A stretch of 64,000 nt of DNA from Ichthyosporea sp. XGB-2017a (lineage: Eukaryota; Opisthokonta; Ichthyosporea), in contig PDIM01000058.1 of the NCBI GenBank assembly GCA_002811675.1, positions 118,746-182,745 on the forward strand, written 5' to 3'. This document shows, one piece after another, positions 20,656 to 30,746 of the stretch. The notes under the pieces are model-generated. The model was not told the DNA's origin, made no database searches, and saw only the letters and a program-made list of their open reading frames with translations. The number at the start of each line of letters is the position of its first letter. Within the stretch, counting starts at the first letter, position 1. The translations under genes were made by a program, and so were the position numbers.

Positions 20656-21436
20656 TCATTGTCGGGGTCGTCTCCTAGGTAAGGTAACATCACGAAGGTT
20701 CACTGGGAAATCTTGGGGCAACGGTTTCAGTTGGTTATCGTGGACCATATCCGTGTTTCCTTGGTTGTCCATGATTCGATAATTCACCGGGGGTAATACT
20801 TCAGTTACTCGGAAAGGTCCAACCCAGCTGGCTGCTGGTCTGAAACCAGTTCGCATCCGGGTCGTATAGCAACACATGATCACCAACCTTAAATCGTAGC
20901 TGGAAATTTTCAGGAATCTTATTCGCGTACCTAGCGGCTCTGGCTCTCTGGGCGGCATCCATGGTTTCCAAGACATCAGCCCTGGCTTGTAGCATATCGC
21001 TGGCTAATTCGTTCCGTGTGGAAACAGCGTCTTGGTGGTGTGGAGGTACATCACTGGTATCGATGACAGGGTCAACATTCGTTCTCGGGTGTGTACCAAA
21101 GACCATGTAATGAGGTGAAAATCCAGTAGTTGCTTGTGGCGTCTGATTATAAGCACTGACAGCCAAGGGCAGTTGCTTCGGCCATCTGTTCCTACTAGTG
21201 ATCTTTTCTAGGATCCGTTTGAGGGTACCGTTCAAGCGTTCAACAAGACCGTTACACTGGGGATGATACGCAACAGTTTTCTTCAGGTGGACTTCAAGTA
21301 ACTCAGCAACTTCATGGAACAGGACACTTGTAAACTGAGGACCCCTGTCTGTGAGAATAGCTTCAGGGTTCCCAAAGGTGCAAAACACGGGTAACAAGGC
21401 ATCAACAACAGTGGCTGCTGTCAGGTCAGACAGTGT
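20656..21436 (-). pseudogene. Integrase core and C-terminal part, after the nonsense codon
   Basis: This continues the pol frame after the TAG at 21437-21439. The integrase core has TDRGPQFTS (second catalytic Asp) and HPQCNGLVERLNGTLKR (catalytic Glu), which place it in the retroviral integrase superfamily. Near 20840-20860 the reading frame shifts: the upstream frame reads VGDHVLLYDPDAN and then loses similarity, while the neighbouring frame continues with GPFRVTEVLPPVNYRI, the usual Gypsy integrase C-terminal module. One single-base change would explain it. Together with the TAG this makes the integrase defective. Confidence 0.88.
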
Positions 21437-23755
21437 CTAGGCGATAGCCCACTTGGTCAAGTAGTCAATCACAGTCAGGATATACTTGGTCTCATTCTCA
21501 TCCTCAGGCACTTGGGTAATGTCCATACCAATAATTTGGAACGCTCGTTCAACCTTCACTGTCTGCAATGGTACCACATGAAACTCAAAGTCTCGATTAT
21601 ACGCTAAGCAAGTAGCGCACCTCTGTATCACTGCCTTGGTACTTGAGTACATATGGTGGAAATAGTATCGTTGACGTAACAACGCAAGGGTCTTATCTAA
21701 GCCAAAATGACAAGCTTCGCCTTCATGCACGGAAGTAACCACGTCGTTTACCACAGCCGACGGCAGAACTAACGCTCTAGCTCGGTAATGAAAGGGCACA
21801 TTCTTTGAAGGTGGAGAGTACAGCAGTCCATCCTCCACATGATAGTACTGGCTCACATACAGCACTTTCCGTTGTTCATCGGCGTTCACAGGCAATTGCT
21901 TATGCAACAGGTAGTTCACAATAGGACCAAATTCTTCATCATTGGGTAAGGCTCCTCGGATTCTAACCAGAAGGTCATTCTCTGGCTCTGCAATCGTAAT
22001 TGCCATGAATCGGGTGAACAACGCATGTAACGATGCATGAGGTGCACGAGAAATCGAATCTGGGACTGTCATATCCTTTACAGGTTTATGGCGCAGAACC
22101 ATATTCGGGAACTCAGCTAAGGTATCCAGTCGTGCGGCCAAACGCTTGTTCACATTCTGCTGTTTATCCCAATCCAACAATGGTCGATGGTCTGTGTACA
22201 CAGTGAACGACATCGTAGAGTGCAAATAATGTCTCCAATTTACAAGGGTCTTGGTCAACGTGGTTAATTCCTTTGCATACGCGGAGTAACTTCTCTCAGT
22301 GTCATACCATTTGTGTGACCAAAAACAGACAGGTCGGCCATCCTGCATCAGCGCGGCTCCGCCTGCTATGTCACTCGCATCAGTCTGAATTTCAAAGGAT
22401 TTGGACATATCCGGCAAGTCCAACACACAATCTAATAAGGCACTCTTCAAGTCTTCAAAGGCTTTCATGGCTGCATCGTTCCAAGTCAATGGCTTTTTCT
22501 TTCCAGGATTCCCCTGTATCATGTCATACAAGTCAGCAGATACTCTCGCAAAGGCCTTCACAAAGTTCCTGTAATAGTTGCATAATCCCAGGAAGGATCT
22601 TAACTCTGTCGTGGTTTTAGGCTTAGGCCATCTCTGAATCACTGAAACTTTCTTCGGGTCAGGCCGAAGCTTCCCTCCCCCAACAATATGGCCGAGAAAG
22701 GAGACTTCTCGCTTCAAGAATTCACATTTTTGCCAATTGACATATAGCTGTTCATTCTCCAAGACATCAAGTACCTTGCAAAGTTCGCGCATGTGCGCTT
22801 CCTTACTACCTCGAGTGAAGACTAAGATATCGTCCAGAAACAACACCACCGTTTTTCCAAGAAACCGGCGCAACACATGGGTCATGAATTGAACAAACGT
22901 CGGTGGGGCATTACAGAGTCCAAAGGCCATAACGCGCCACTGAAAATGGCCAATGGGAGTGCGAAAGGCAGTCTTCTCACGGTCCTCGAGAGGAATCTGA
23001 ATCTCGTGGTATCCGGCGGATAAATCCAAGGTGGACAACCATTCGGCACTTTGAATCAGGTCAAATAACTCTTGGACATTAGGAATTCCTGTGGTATTCT
23101 TGATGGTTCGTTTGTTCAAGGCTCTATAATCAATACAAAGACGGAGGCCACCATCTTTCTTAGGGGCGAATAACACTGGTGCGCCCCAGGGGGACACGGA
23201 TGGTTCAATCAACTTGGCTTTTAAAAGTTCCTTCAATTGCTTGGACAACTCTTCATATTCCAACGGAGAGAGGCGGTACTGGGGTAATGACATCGGGGGC
23301 CCAGGGGTCGTAGGTATATTGTGCATAACCTCGGTTCTATGCTCCGGGAACGGTGGAAACTTGCCTCTCGATTTGTCCCAAATGATGCGGCGGTAACGCT
23401 CCTTCAACGTAAGGATAGCGTCTTGATCATTGTCCGTGGTGCCAAACATGGCTTGTTCCAACTCTTGGCGACGTTGGTGTTCACGGGCGGGAGTCTCGGC
23501 ATCGGCAGGTTCCATGGTATCGTCATCCTCTTGCAACTGGATCATAAACAATTGGGGAACTTGACCAGATCGTAACATACGGCAGAAACTTTTGGCGCTG
23601 GCGACCGTAGTTGGTCCGTTTTCGATAGATTTCAATGGCTGGCCAAACATGGTGGACTGTTGCTTGGCATAGGAAATTTCAACTTCATGGTCTCGCATAA
23701 TGTCTTCGCCGATGATCACATCGAGGCCGGCAGGCATGGGAATCGTAGAGTGCAA
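21437..23755 (-). pseudogene. Gypsy pol: protease end, reverse transcriptase, RNase H, integrase N-terminus
   Basis: A 772-codon frame ending at an in-frame TAG. The first residues (GLDVIIGEDIM) are the second half of the aspartic protease. RT motifs include LCIDYRALNKRT, LSAGYHEIQIP and the catalytic FLDDILVF (a Phe variant of YxDD). RNase H has IQTDASDIAGGAAL and YTDHRPL. The integrase zinc finger (H-x4-H-x-C-x2-C type, HEGEACHFGLDKT then CATC) and the first catalytic Asp (GMDITQV) follow before the stop. The reading frame continues after the TAG without any other change, so this is one nonsense mutation or a readthrough codon. The upstream protease half lies in another frame. Confidence 0.92.
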
Positions 23756-24324
23756 ATTACTCCATCGGCAAATTCTAGCTTCATACCATGAACAGATTTA
23801 CGACTGCTAACAGACTCTCCGTTACCCAACTGGACTTGAACAGCTTTATGTCCGGAGTAGGCTTGTCCTCTTTGCCGAACAACACGGAAATGCCTATCAG
23901 ACACATAACTGCGTTGGTAAGCACCGGAATCTAAGTACACAGGTGCACGAACACCGCCTGCTCGGCAGGTAAATCTCAAAAATTCGTCTTGACCATTGAT
24001 ATCAGACAACTGACAACACTGATTCACTTCGTTGGCTTCCTTCTTGGCATCATTGGCTTCTTTGGCACCATTGGCTTCTTTGGCATCACTGGCATCATTG
24101 GCTTCTTTGGCTTCTTTGGTATCACTGGCTTTACTGGCTTCATTGGCTTCACTTGCTTCACTTGCTTCACTTGCTTCACTGGCTTCATCTGGTTCAGTGG
24201 TTTCATTGGCATCTGTGGCATCGATGGTATCGAGTGTTCCAAAGGTAACACCCAATCGTTCTGTGGTACGGGTAGGAAACAGTGGCCCGTCCGTTCCTAC
24301 CCTCGGAAGTTTTCCGGGGTGCAA
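23716..24324 (-). pseudogene. Gag-pro junction, repetitive linker and first half of protease
   Basis: This frame lies at -1 relative to gag and overlaps its end by 28 bases. It starts without an ATG, as expected for a frameshift product. It encodes a long Glu/Ala/Ser/Asn/Asp/Lys linker of 3- and 4-residue repeats (about 24020-24240). The protease then begins with VYLDSGAYQRSYV, carrying the catalytic Asp-Ser-Gly. The frame loses similarity near 23750, where the adjacent frame continues with IPMPAGLDVIIGEDIM. A single-base indel inside the protease is the simplest reading. Confidence 0.8.
24020..24240 (-). repeat. Glu-Ala-Ser/Asn linker minisatellite inside gag-pro
   Basis: About 220 bp of degenerate 9-12 base units (plus-strand core TTGGCTTC / CTTGCTTCA) coding for repeated Glu-Ala-Ser and Lys-Glu-Ala-Asn on the element strand. 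Because the unit length is a multiple of three, all six frames stay open here, which creates false frames on both strands. Confidence 0.85.
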
Positions 24325-25196
24325 TCACGACTGATATGTCCCGTCTTCCTGCAACGAAAACAAGCTCCTACACGCTTAAGAAATTCCTTATCGTCATCGG
24401 AAAGCCGCTCCTTCTTCTGTTGTAAACCAGTGAGTCTTCCCTTATCTACGTCGCTAAGAAGATTCAAGTTAGTCGGGCGATTCCTGTGGGAAGGTGGCGA
24501 AGGCTTCTTGGGAGTGGTACTGGACCAGGACAGTTCCGAGCGATGAGCTAATAACTGGGCTTCTTCATAAGTCTCTGGCCCAACGAATTCTATTTGGCGC
24601 CGACTATTAGGCAGCAATCCGGCAATGAAACTGGACACCTTTTCATCTGCAGTAATACCTGGAATATCAACTATGGCCTGTTCGAATTCTTCAATATACG
24701 TTTGCAACTTCCCGGCTTCATGTCTCAGGTCTCTAATGCGTTGTCGGGCGACCTTGGACTTTTCCGGCTGGACCCAGCGTCTCTCAAATAGTTTTTCTGC
24801 GGCTTCCATAGAGGGTGGGATGGCAGTTCCGTTCTGACAAGTGGCTCGCCACCAGGTTAAGGCCTTTCCAGACAAATGCTCCACAATGAGAAAGACTCCT
24901 CGGCTAATCAACACTTCCTCTGGATAGGTGAACGCTAGGTAACATTGCAATGTGAACCAAAAACTGGCGAAATCAATAGTTTCATCGTCACCGGTGAACT
25001 TCGTAGGAGCACGGGGTCGAGGTGGAGAGAACATTCCCTCGAACTGTTTCCCAAATGGAGTCGGTGCTCGACTATCAACAGGCGCAGTGGACTGTGGTGA
25101 TCGTTGTACTTCATGCGTTTCTATTTCCTCTTCTGTTTCTCCTTCGAGGGCCGGCATGACTTCAGCCATGGGTGCTTCAGTAGGTTCAATGTTCAT
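24297..25196 (-). CDS. Gag polyprotein of the Ty3/Gypsy element
   Basis: About 300 residues from the ATG at 25196 (the next upstream in-frame initiator-like codon is GTG). The central region resembles retrotransposon Gag capsid: FTGDDETIDFASFWFTLQCYL, then GKALTWWRA and VARQRIRDLRHEAGKLQTYIEEF. The C-terminus has one CCHC zinc knuckle (CFRCRKTGHISRDC), followed by eight residues and a TAG stop. Gag forms the particle and packages the element RNA. The frame is intact. Confidence 0.9.
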   Translation of the reverse strand: MNIEPTEAPMAEVMPALEGETEEEIETHEVQRSPQSTAPVDSRAPTPFGKQFEGMFSPPRPRAPTKFTGDDETIDFASFWFTLQCYLAFTYPEEVLISRGVFLIVEHLSGKALTWWRATCQNGTAIPPSMEAAEKLFERRWVQPEKSKVARQRIRDLRHEAGKLQTYIEEFEQAIVDIPGITADEKVSSFIAGLLPNSRRQIEFVGPETYEEAQLLAHRSELSWSSTTPKKPSPPSHRNRPTNLNLLSDVDKGRLTGLQQKKERLSDDDKEFLKRVGACFRCRKTGHISRDCTPENFRG

Positions 25197-25243
25197 GGTT
25201 GGTTTCACAGGTGTTCACAGTAATAGGTCGAAGGATTCAATTT

Positions 25244-25259
25244 GTTTCTTCCGCTACCA
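25244..25259 (-). promoter_or_regulatory. Primer-binding site of the Ty3/Gypsy element
   Basis: On the minus strand TGGTAGCGGAAGAAAC starts one base after the 5' LTR. It would pair with a tRNA whose 3' end reads CUUCCGCUACCA. The terminal TGG and the position are standard; the exact tRNA is not determined. Confidence 0.8.
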
Positions 25260-25260
25260 A

Positions 25261-25358
25261 TGTCAAATGTTTGTAAAAGTCTAAAGTAAATCAAATGGTT
25301 TTTTTAAGTTGAATTTTTATATTGTTTTTTTGATCATCTATATTTCTAGCTTCTCACA
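25261..25358 (-). repeat. 5' LTR of the Ty3/Gypsy element
   Basis: 98 bp matching 20504-20608. It lies about 300 bp upstream of SLC9C in the opposite orientation. Confidence 0.93.
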
Positions 25359-25659
25359 CGCCAGCTGGACCCTGTCTGGGTCATCACCCCTACCCCTTTA
25401 AATGGTGAGGTGTATAGATGATCACCCTATATATATAATATAAGTCAAGCACAATTTCCTTAAAAGGAAACTGTGGTTGTAGCTGGAGGTAATATATAAT
25501 AGGTACTGAAAATGTGGGATATAATATTAATCATGTAGCAGAGAAAAGATTTATTTATAACACAGGTAGCAGAGAAAGATTTACTTAAAACATTGGTTGC
25601 CGTGGAAGTAAATCTCATTTTTTTCTTCTTTCCCTTGGCCTTTTTTTAAAAAAAGCAAA
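25359..25659. other. Short intergenic with target duplication, frame remnant and imperfect tandem repeat
   Basis: This holds the CGCC target duplication (25359-25362), the 5' part of the interrupted minus-strand frame (to 25426), an AT-rich run, and two imperfect copies of a 30-bp unit starting GTAGCAGAGAAA (25535-25565 and 25566-25595). It presumably contains the SLC9C promoter. Confidence 0.6.
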
Positions 25660-28600
25660 ATGTCGAGTGAAGAGCCCCCGCGAACGATTCTTTTCGTGTT
25701 CATTGGATTCGTTGTTGGTGCACTGATCCGTCATGTGTTTAAAAAGTCCCCGTTCCCTTACACTGTTATGCTCATTGTTATTGGGCTCTCTGTGGGGCTT
25801 ATAACATCTTCCGATGAAGGATTTGCGAAATATACCTCGGCCACAAACATGGACCCTCATCTCATGCTGTACATTTTTCTGCCGACTTTGATTTTTGAGT
25901 CGTCGTTTGCTGTTGATCTTCATATATTCAAGAAAACGGCAGGGCAAGTGCTAATATTGGCTGTTCCTGGTCTACTGATTTGCGTGTTCTTGACAGCCCT
26001 TCTTGCAAAGTACATTTTCACATATGACTGGAGTTGGTTAGAATCGCTTATGTTTGGCTCCATTGTAAGTGCTACGGATCCCGTGGCGGTTGTTGCTCTG
26101 CTGAAAGATCTGGGGGCCAGTAAAGTCCTGGGTACAGCTATAGAGGGAGAGTCCCTCTTAAATGATGGGGCAGCCATTGTTGTTTTTCAAGTATTTTTAG
26201 ATGGATCAAAAGGGGACGAATTGACTCCGCTGGGAATATTCCTTTATTTCATAAGAGTAGCATTAGGTGGACCAGCGTTTGGATATGCATGCGGAAAGTT
26301 TTCTACGATTTGGCTTTCCCATGTGTACAATGACGCTCTTGTAGAGATTACAATCACAGTGTGCATGGCGTATATGGCTTACTTTGTTGGGGAGGCTGGT
26401 CTTGGAGTGTCTGGAGTATTGTCTGTAGTGGCCTTGGGCCTAACCATCAATTCTGAGAGAACAAATATCAGTCCAGAAGTTGAACATTTCTTGCACAGTT
26501 TTTGGGAAATGATGGCCTATCTGGCAAACACTCTTATTTTCTTGATCGTAGGAATCATCATTTCGGAAAAAGCATTTAAAGATATTTCAGGTATTGATGT
26601 GATGTATCTTTTTGCCCTTTACTTTGGTGTAAACGTAATTCGTGTTTTGGCGATATCTTCTCTCTATCCAATTCTTAAGCGACTTGGATATGGGCTCACA
26701 TGGCAATTTATTCTTTTGATGACTTGGGGTGGACTTCGAGGGGCTGTTGGTTTGGCATTGGCGATTGTTGTAGCTGAAGATCCTGGAATTAATTTCGATA
26801 CTGTTGGAAGTAAAGTTATCTTTCATACGGCGGGTATAGTGTTGCTTACGCTTATTATCAATGCCTCTACCATGAAATATTTGCTGATGATGCTTGGAAT
26901 GAGCGATATATCCGATGCTAAACGTTTGATGATGGCTAATGCTGTGAAACATATTAAAGAAGCTCAAACCAGTACAATCGAGATTCTTAAAACAGATAGA
27001 TTTCTCTCCGACTCTGACTGGAATTATGTAGAGAAGAATGTAGAAATGATAGACCCTTACTATCGACCTGATAAACACAAAGAGGAGGATAATACGATCA
27101 CAGCGGAAGCTCTTCGGGCAATTAGAACATGCCCCCACTGCAAGCATAGAATTCCTCATATTTATTCGGCGAATGAGCTGGCAGAACTTGCGGAAGATGC
27201 GCGTGGGAGATTCCTTAAAGCAGAGAAAATTAGTTTTTGGAAGCAATACGAAGAAGGTATTTTGGGGCGCGAAGCTGTTGTTACACTCATTGCCGCCACA
27301 GACACCACCCTTGATATTCCTGACAAAATGCTTGACTGTGACGATATCAGGATTCATTGGGAAGTTCCCACCTTTTACGACAGAGCGGTGAGTTAGACTG
27401 AGTCTTGTTTAATGTTTGTATGTTTTTTATGTTTTATGTTTCGTTATGACTCATCAGTTCGCGTTTGCACTGCCTTTGTTTTTTTGTTTGTTTTACTTTG
27501 ATTGAATCCTGAAAATGAAATAGATTAATTGGATAGAAGCGAAGATTTCCGAAATTCGGGTTGTTAAGTACATACCAAAACCAGATTCCCCTTACCTTAT
27601 GGCGTTTTACAAAGTTTCTATTAATAGTATATTTGAATGGACAATATTTTTTGTAATTACAGTGAATCTTGTATTCATTATCATTGAATTAGAGACAGAC
27701 GAAGATGAAGACAACGGCATCAGCACCCTTGAGATATTTAATATTGTCTTCTGTGGAATTTACTTTGTAGAAGCTGCTATTAAGATTTTAGGATTACGAA
27801 AGTACTACTTCAAGTCTTGGTGGAACATATTTGATTTTGTCATCTTGCTGGTATCAATTATGGATGTAATTCTGGACTTTGTGGTTACATCAACCTCTTT
27901 TTCGCCGTCCATTCTCAGACTGGCAAGAATTTTTCGTGTCTTCAGGGTTGGCCGTGTTTTACGATTAGTAAGGGCCATGTTTCCCCTTATGAGAGACTGG
28001 GTAAATGAGAAAATCAATGAGAAGTTATTTTTTGGATTTGACGTTGGTATTGCCTATGTTGTGGCTCAGGAAGAAGTCGAGAAATTGATGTCTCATATTT
28101 GTAAACATGAAGCCATTAGAGTGGCTCTTTTGCAAAGAAGTGAAAAAAGTAAACTGGAGGTACTGAAAGAGCTTGGTTTATTGCGAAAGAAGCATCCTGG
28201 AATTGCCATTTCTGTGAAAACTAGGCAAGCTCTTCGATCAGTGCTTAATCACGGTATGAGCTCACTGCACGGCATCCATGGAGATGGACTGTTAGACGAA
28301 AGTGATGCCCATAGCATCGAAGCTGTAAGTAAAAGAGTAGTAGTGCATTTAATATAGTGGCCGAAAAGATTTTAAACTTACTTATCTTTTTCTTCTGTTA
28401 TGTTATCTTCTGTGAACAGTTAATTGAAAAGAATAAGAAGAAAATTACCTCTATGTCGACATACGTGAATGAGCCTGAACCAGAAGAAATGGTTCGAAGT
28501 GTCAAGTGGCTGAACACGAGTCCACTTGATATCCAAGAATATATCATTGAAAATGCAACGTTAATGGAAATGGAGGAGGAGGAAGTTGTTGTAAACCAAG

Positions 28601-29565
28601 GAGATGAAAGTGACTTTATCCTTGTGCTTTTAACAGGTCTGCTTAAGGTATCTGCCAAGTTCAAAAACAAGATTGTCCATGAAGACTATTTGGGCCCAGG
28701 AGCAGTTGTCGGCGAACTTGGAATACTGACAAGGAGCAGTAGAACGGCAACAGTGTTCGCTGCAACCTCGGGAACATTTTACAAAATTCCGGCAGAAGCC
28801 CTTTATACTGCTATTGAGAGATATCCAACTTTAGAAGTGGCTCTGTGGAGGGTTGCCTCAATTCGCATAGCATATATGAAGTTGCGTGACTCTGTTCACT
28901 CTAACTGGGGTAACAACAAACTAAAACTTTATTGTGAAGGGGGCGAAGTTCACACGTTTCAGAAGGGCCAGCAGTTTACTGCGGAGGAGGGAAGCGATGT
29001 CATTCTTGTGAAGGGATCGCTGCAATGTTCACATACAGGGGACCGATTTTATGCATCATCCATTATCCCACCCAACGTTGTGAAAGCCACCTTTCTTGAG
29101 CCTGGAAATCTGTTTGTTGTCGGGGACTTAAATGGAGTTACAACCGCTCAAATAGCTTTCCCCGATGGCAGAAAGGATACCAGTAGTGTTATGGTGGACC
29201 CAGCGACATCAACGGAAATAGCTAGAAGCATAGCAGAAAAACTGAATGTATCTTATGGCCATGACGAGGAACTGGAAGAGAAAAGCAAGAACCTTTCTGT
29301 GGAAGATCGGTCTAATAGTCAAAATGACAATATGGAAGAGAGAAGCATTAACGTTTCTATGGAAAATGGATCCCATGGACGTGAAGATAATGTAGAAGAA
29401 AAAAGCATAAACGCTTCTTTGGGCAATGGATCTCACAGACAAAGTGAAGGCCTGGAAGAGAAAAGTATAAATGCGTCGATGGAATTGACGGGGGGGGATG
29501 AGTCGAATGAAGCTGGGGAAGTCGAAATCGCTATCGAAGACTTTGAAGACAACAATGAACACTAA
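25660..29565 (+). CDS. SLC9C1: Sperm-type Na+/H+ exchanger (NHE + voltage sensor + CNBD)
   Basis: Three exons: 25660-27387, 27524-28324 and 28420-29565. All junctions are phase 0 with GTGAGT/GTAAGT donors, giving 1224 residues. Exon 1 encodes the NHE transporter: SATDPVAVVALLK, EGESLLNDGAAIV with the ion-site pair N168-D169, and TWGGLRGAVG with R360. Exon 2 encodes a four-helix voltage sensor. Its S4 (R708 to R726) has seven arginines at exact three-residue spacing. Exon 3 encodes a cyclic-nucleotide-binding domain (GELGILTRSSRTATV; E942, R951). This triple architecture is unique to the SLC9C family, which in sea urchin sperm is a hyperpolarisation-gated, cAMP-tuned Na+/H+ exchanger of the flagellum. 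The C-terminal tail has degenerate EEKSIN-type repeats of about 20 residues. No catalytic or gating residue appears missing. Confidence 0.93.
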
Positions 29566-30428
29566 TGCACAGAAGCTCTTCAGACCGTTCACATACTTTT
29601 CATCCCTGAGTTGATGTTCAAGTTTTATAGTATTGGCTTGGTTGATGTTGACCACCCACATGTGTCCTCTATTTGGTCCACAACAAGCCAAGGGCGCCGA
29701 CCCTTTGTTATTTGTCCCTAACCGCCACTCAGACAGCAGCCTACTTCAACCAAAAAAGGTAATAAAATTCTTCTCAGAAAAGAAGTGGGACTCGAGAAAG
29801 GGCGATGGTGCTTTTCCGCGTAAAATACACATAGCTGGGATTGCTGCCTACTTCACAACATGGGGGTTGTGCAGCTCAGAAGGATAAGAAGAGTATGCAG
29901 ATCATTTTGGTCGACTGTGTGTTGGGATCCCGAAATAGTCAGAATTGAGACAACTCTACGAGGAGTGGCGGTTCACTTAGAGATTGAAATGGATAAGCGC
30001 TCCGCTCAGGGTTACTCGGAACCAGAGGGTGAGAGTTATATCCATAAGTATATTTCGTCTTTTAATTGAAGTAAATCCAGAATTAAGAATCCAGAATTAA
30101 GAATCCAGAAAGGATTCATTCTAATTTTGGGATTTAGGAACTCTGAGAATTTGGTAGCTGGATAAGGGTTGTTTTCTCGAGTCCGTCACTTGAGTCCGCC
30201 ATGACCGTGGTGGTGAGTGTGGAGATGGGCGCTGATTGCCTCCGGGAATCCACAGGGAATATCGACCATTATGTTTTTCGTTTATTTCTAACTAAATATT
30301 AAATATGGCATAATTTATATTTCCCAATCAAGACCGTTACAATATCCAGTGAATCTAAACCAGTTCTGCACAAAGAGAATTAAACGGGCAGTTCTCCACA
30401 TATATCGCACAAAATGAGTCCAGCTTAG
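29566..30428. other. Intergenic between convergent SLC9C and the Cys-rich gene
   Basis: The only frame of note (29860-30069, 69 codons) resembles nothing known. A 14-bp tandem repeat (AATCCAGAATTAAG, about 2.7 copies) lies at 30073-30112. No RNA gene was recognised. Confidence 0.5.
30073..30112. repeat. Short tandem repeat, 14-bp unit
   Basis: Two exact copies of AATCCAGAATTAAG and a partial third (AATCCAGAA) stand head to tail. Confidence 0.85.
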
Positions 30429-30746
30429 CTAGAGGTACTGACAGACACATGTTTGACCATTATCTTCAATGCCAGAGTAAGCCCAATTGGACCTTCCCAA
30501 TTTACACATCTTAGTGCACTTTTCACAATTCATACCCAGACCGACAGGCACCGTGCAAGCTGCTCGTTTGTTATTTTCACGAAAAGGATAAATAAAAGCC
30601 CCCGAATATTTCAAAACACATTGTGTTTCACATGCTTTAGAAGGTTCGTATTTACCCCCCTGTACATCCGTGACCTTTGCGTGTGCATAAGGGAGTGCAC
30701 AGATCAAGAGGGCAGCAGAAATAACCAGAAGGGCTAAAATGGACAT
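30429..30746 (-). CDS. Small secreted Cys-rich protein
   Basis: From the ATG at 30746 the product is 105 residues. Residues 1-23 are a clear signal peptide (SILALLVISAALLICALPYAHA). The mature part of about 80 residues has eight cysteines in CxxxC, C, CxxC, C and CxC spacing, enough for four disulfides. The frame is open upstream to 30857. A serine-rich candidate exon (ATG at 31010, GTAAGT donor at 30910) could join at 30775 in frame, which would turn the signal peptide into an internal membrane anchor. I do not recognise a family, and no activity should be inferred from the cysteines. It lies head to head with RPAP1. Confidence 0.65.
   Translation of the reverse strand: MSILALLVISAALLICALPYAHAKVTDVQGGKYEPSKACETQCVLKYSGAFIYPFRENNKRAACTVPVGLGMNCEKCTKMCKLGRSNWAYSGIEDNGQTCVCQYL

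Larger units (their letters stand above)
20504..25358 (-). mobile_element. Ty3/Gypsy LTR retrotransposon, structurally complete, coding breaks
   Basis: A 4.86 kb element on the minus strand. It is bounded by two direct repeats of about 100 bp (5' LTR 25358-25261; 3' LTR 20608-20504) that begin TG and end CA. The 4-base duplication CGCC flanks it (20500-20503 and 25359-25362). A primer-binding site and a polypurine tract lie just inside the LTRs. Gene order is gag, protease, reverse transcriptase, RNase H, integrase, which defines Ty3/Gypsy. The coding region carries a frame change within the protease, a nonsense codon in the integrase and a frameshift in the integrase C-terminus, so this copy is unlikely to move on its own. 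The LTRs differ by two substitutions and a few indels, so the insertion is not brand new. The LTRs are unusually short. Confidence 0.93.

Noticed and set aside
23989..24546. Plus-strand frames with Gly-Phe-Ile and Leu-Ala-Ser repeats
   Set aside because: They are mirror frames of the gag-pro minisatellite.
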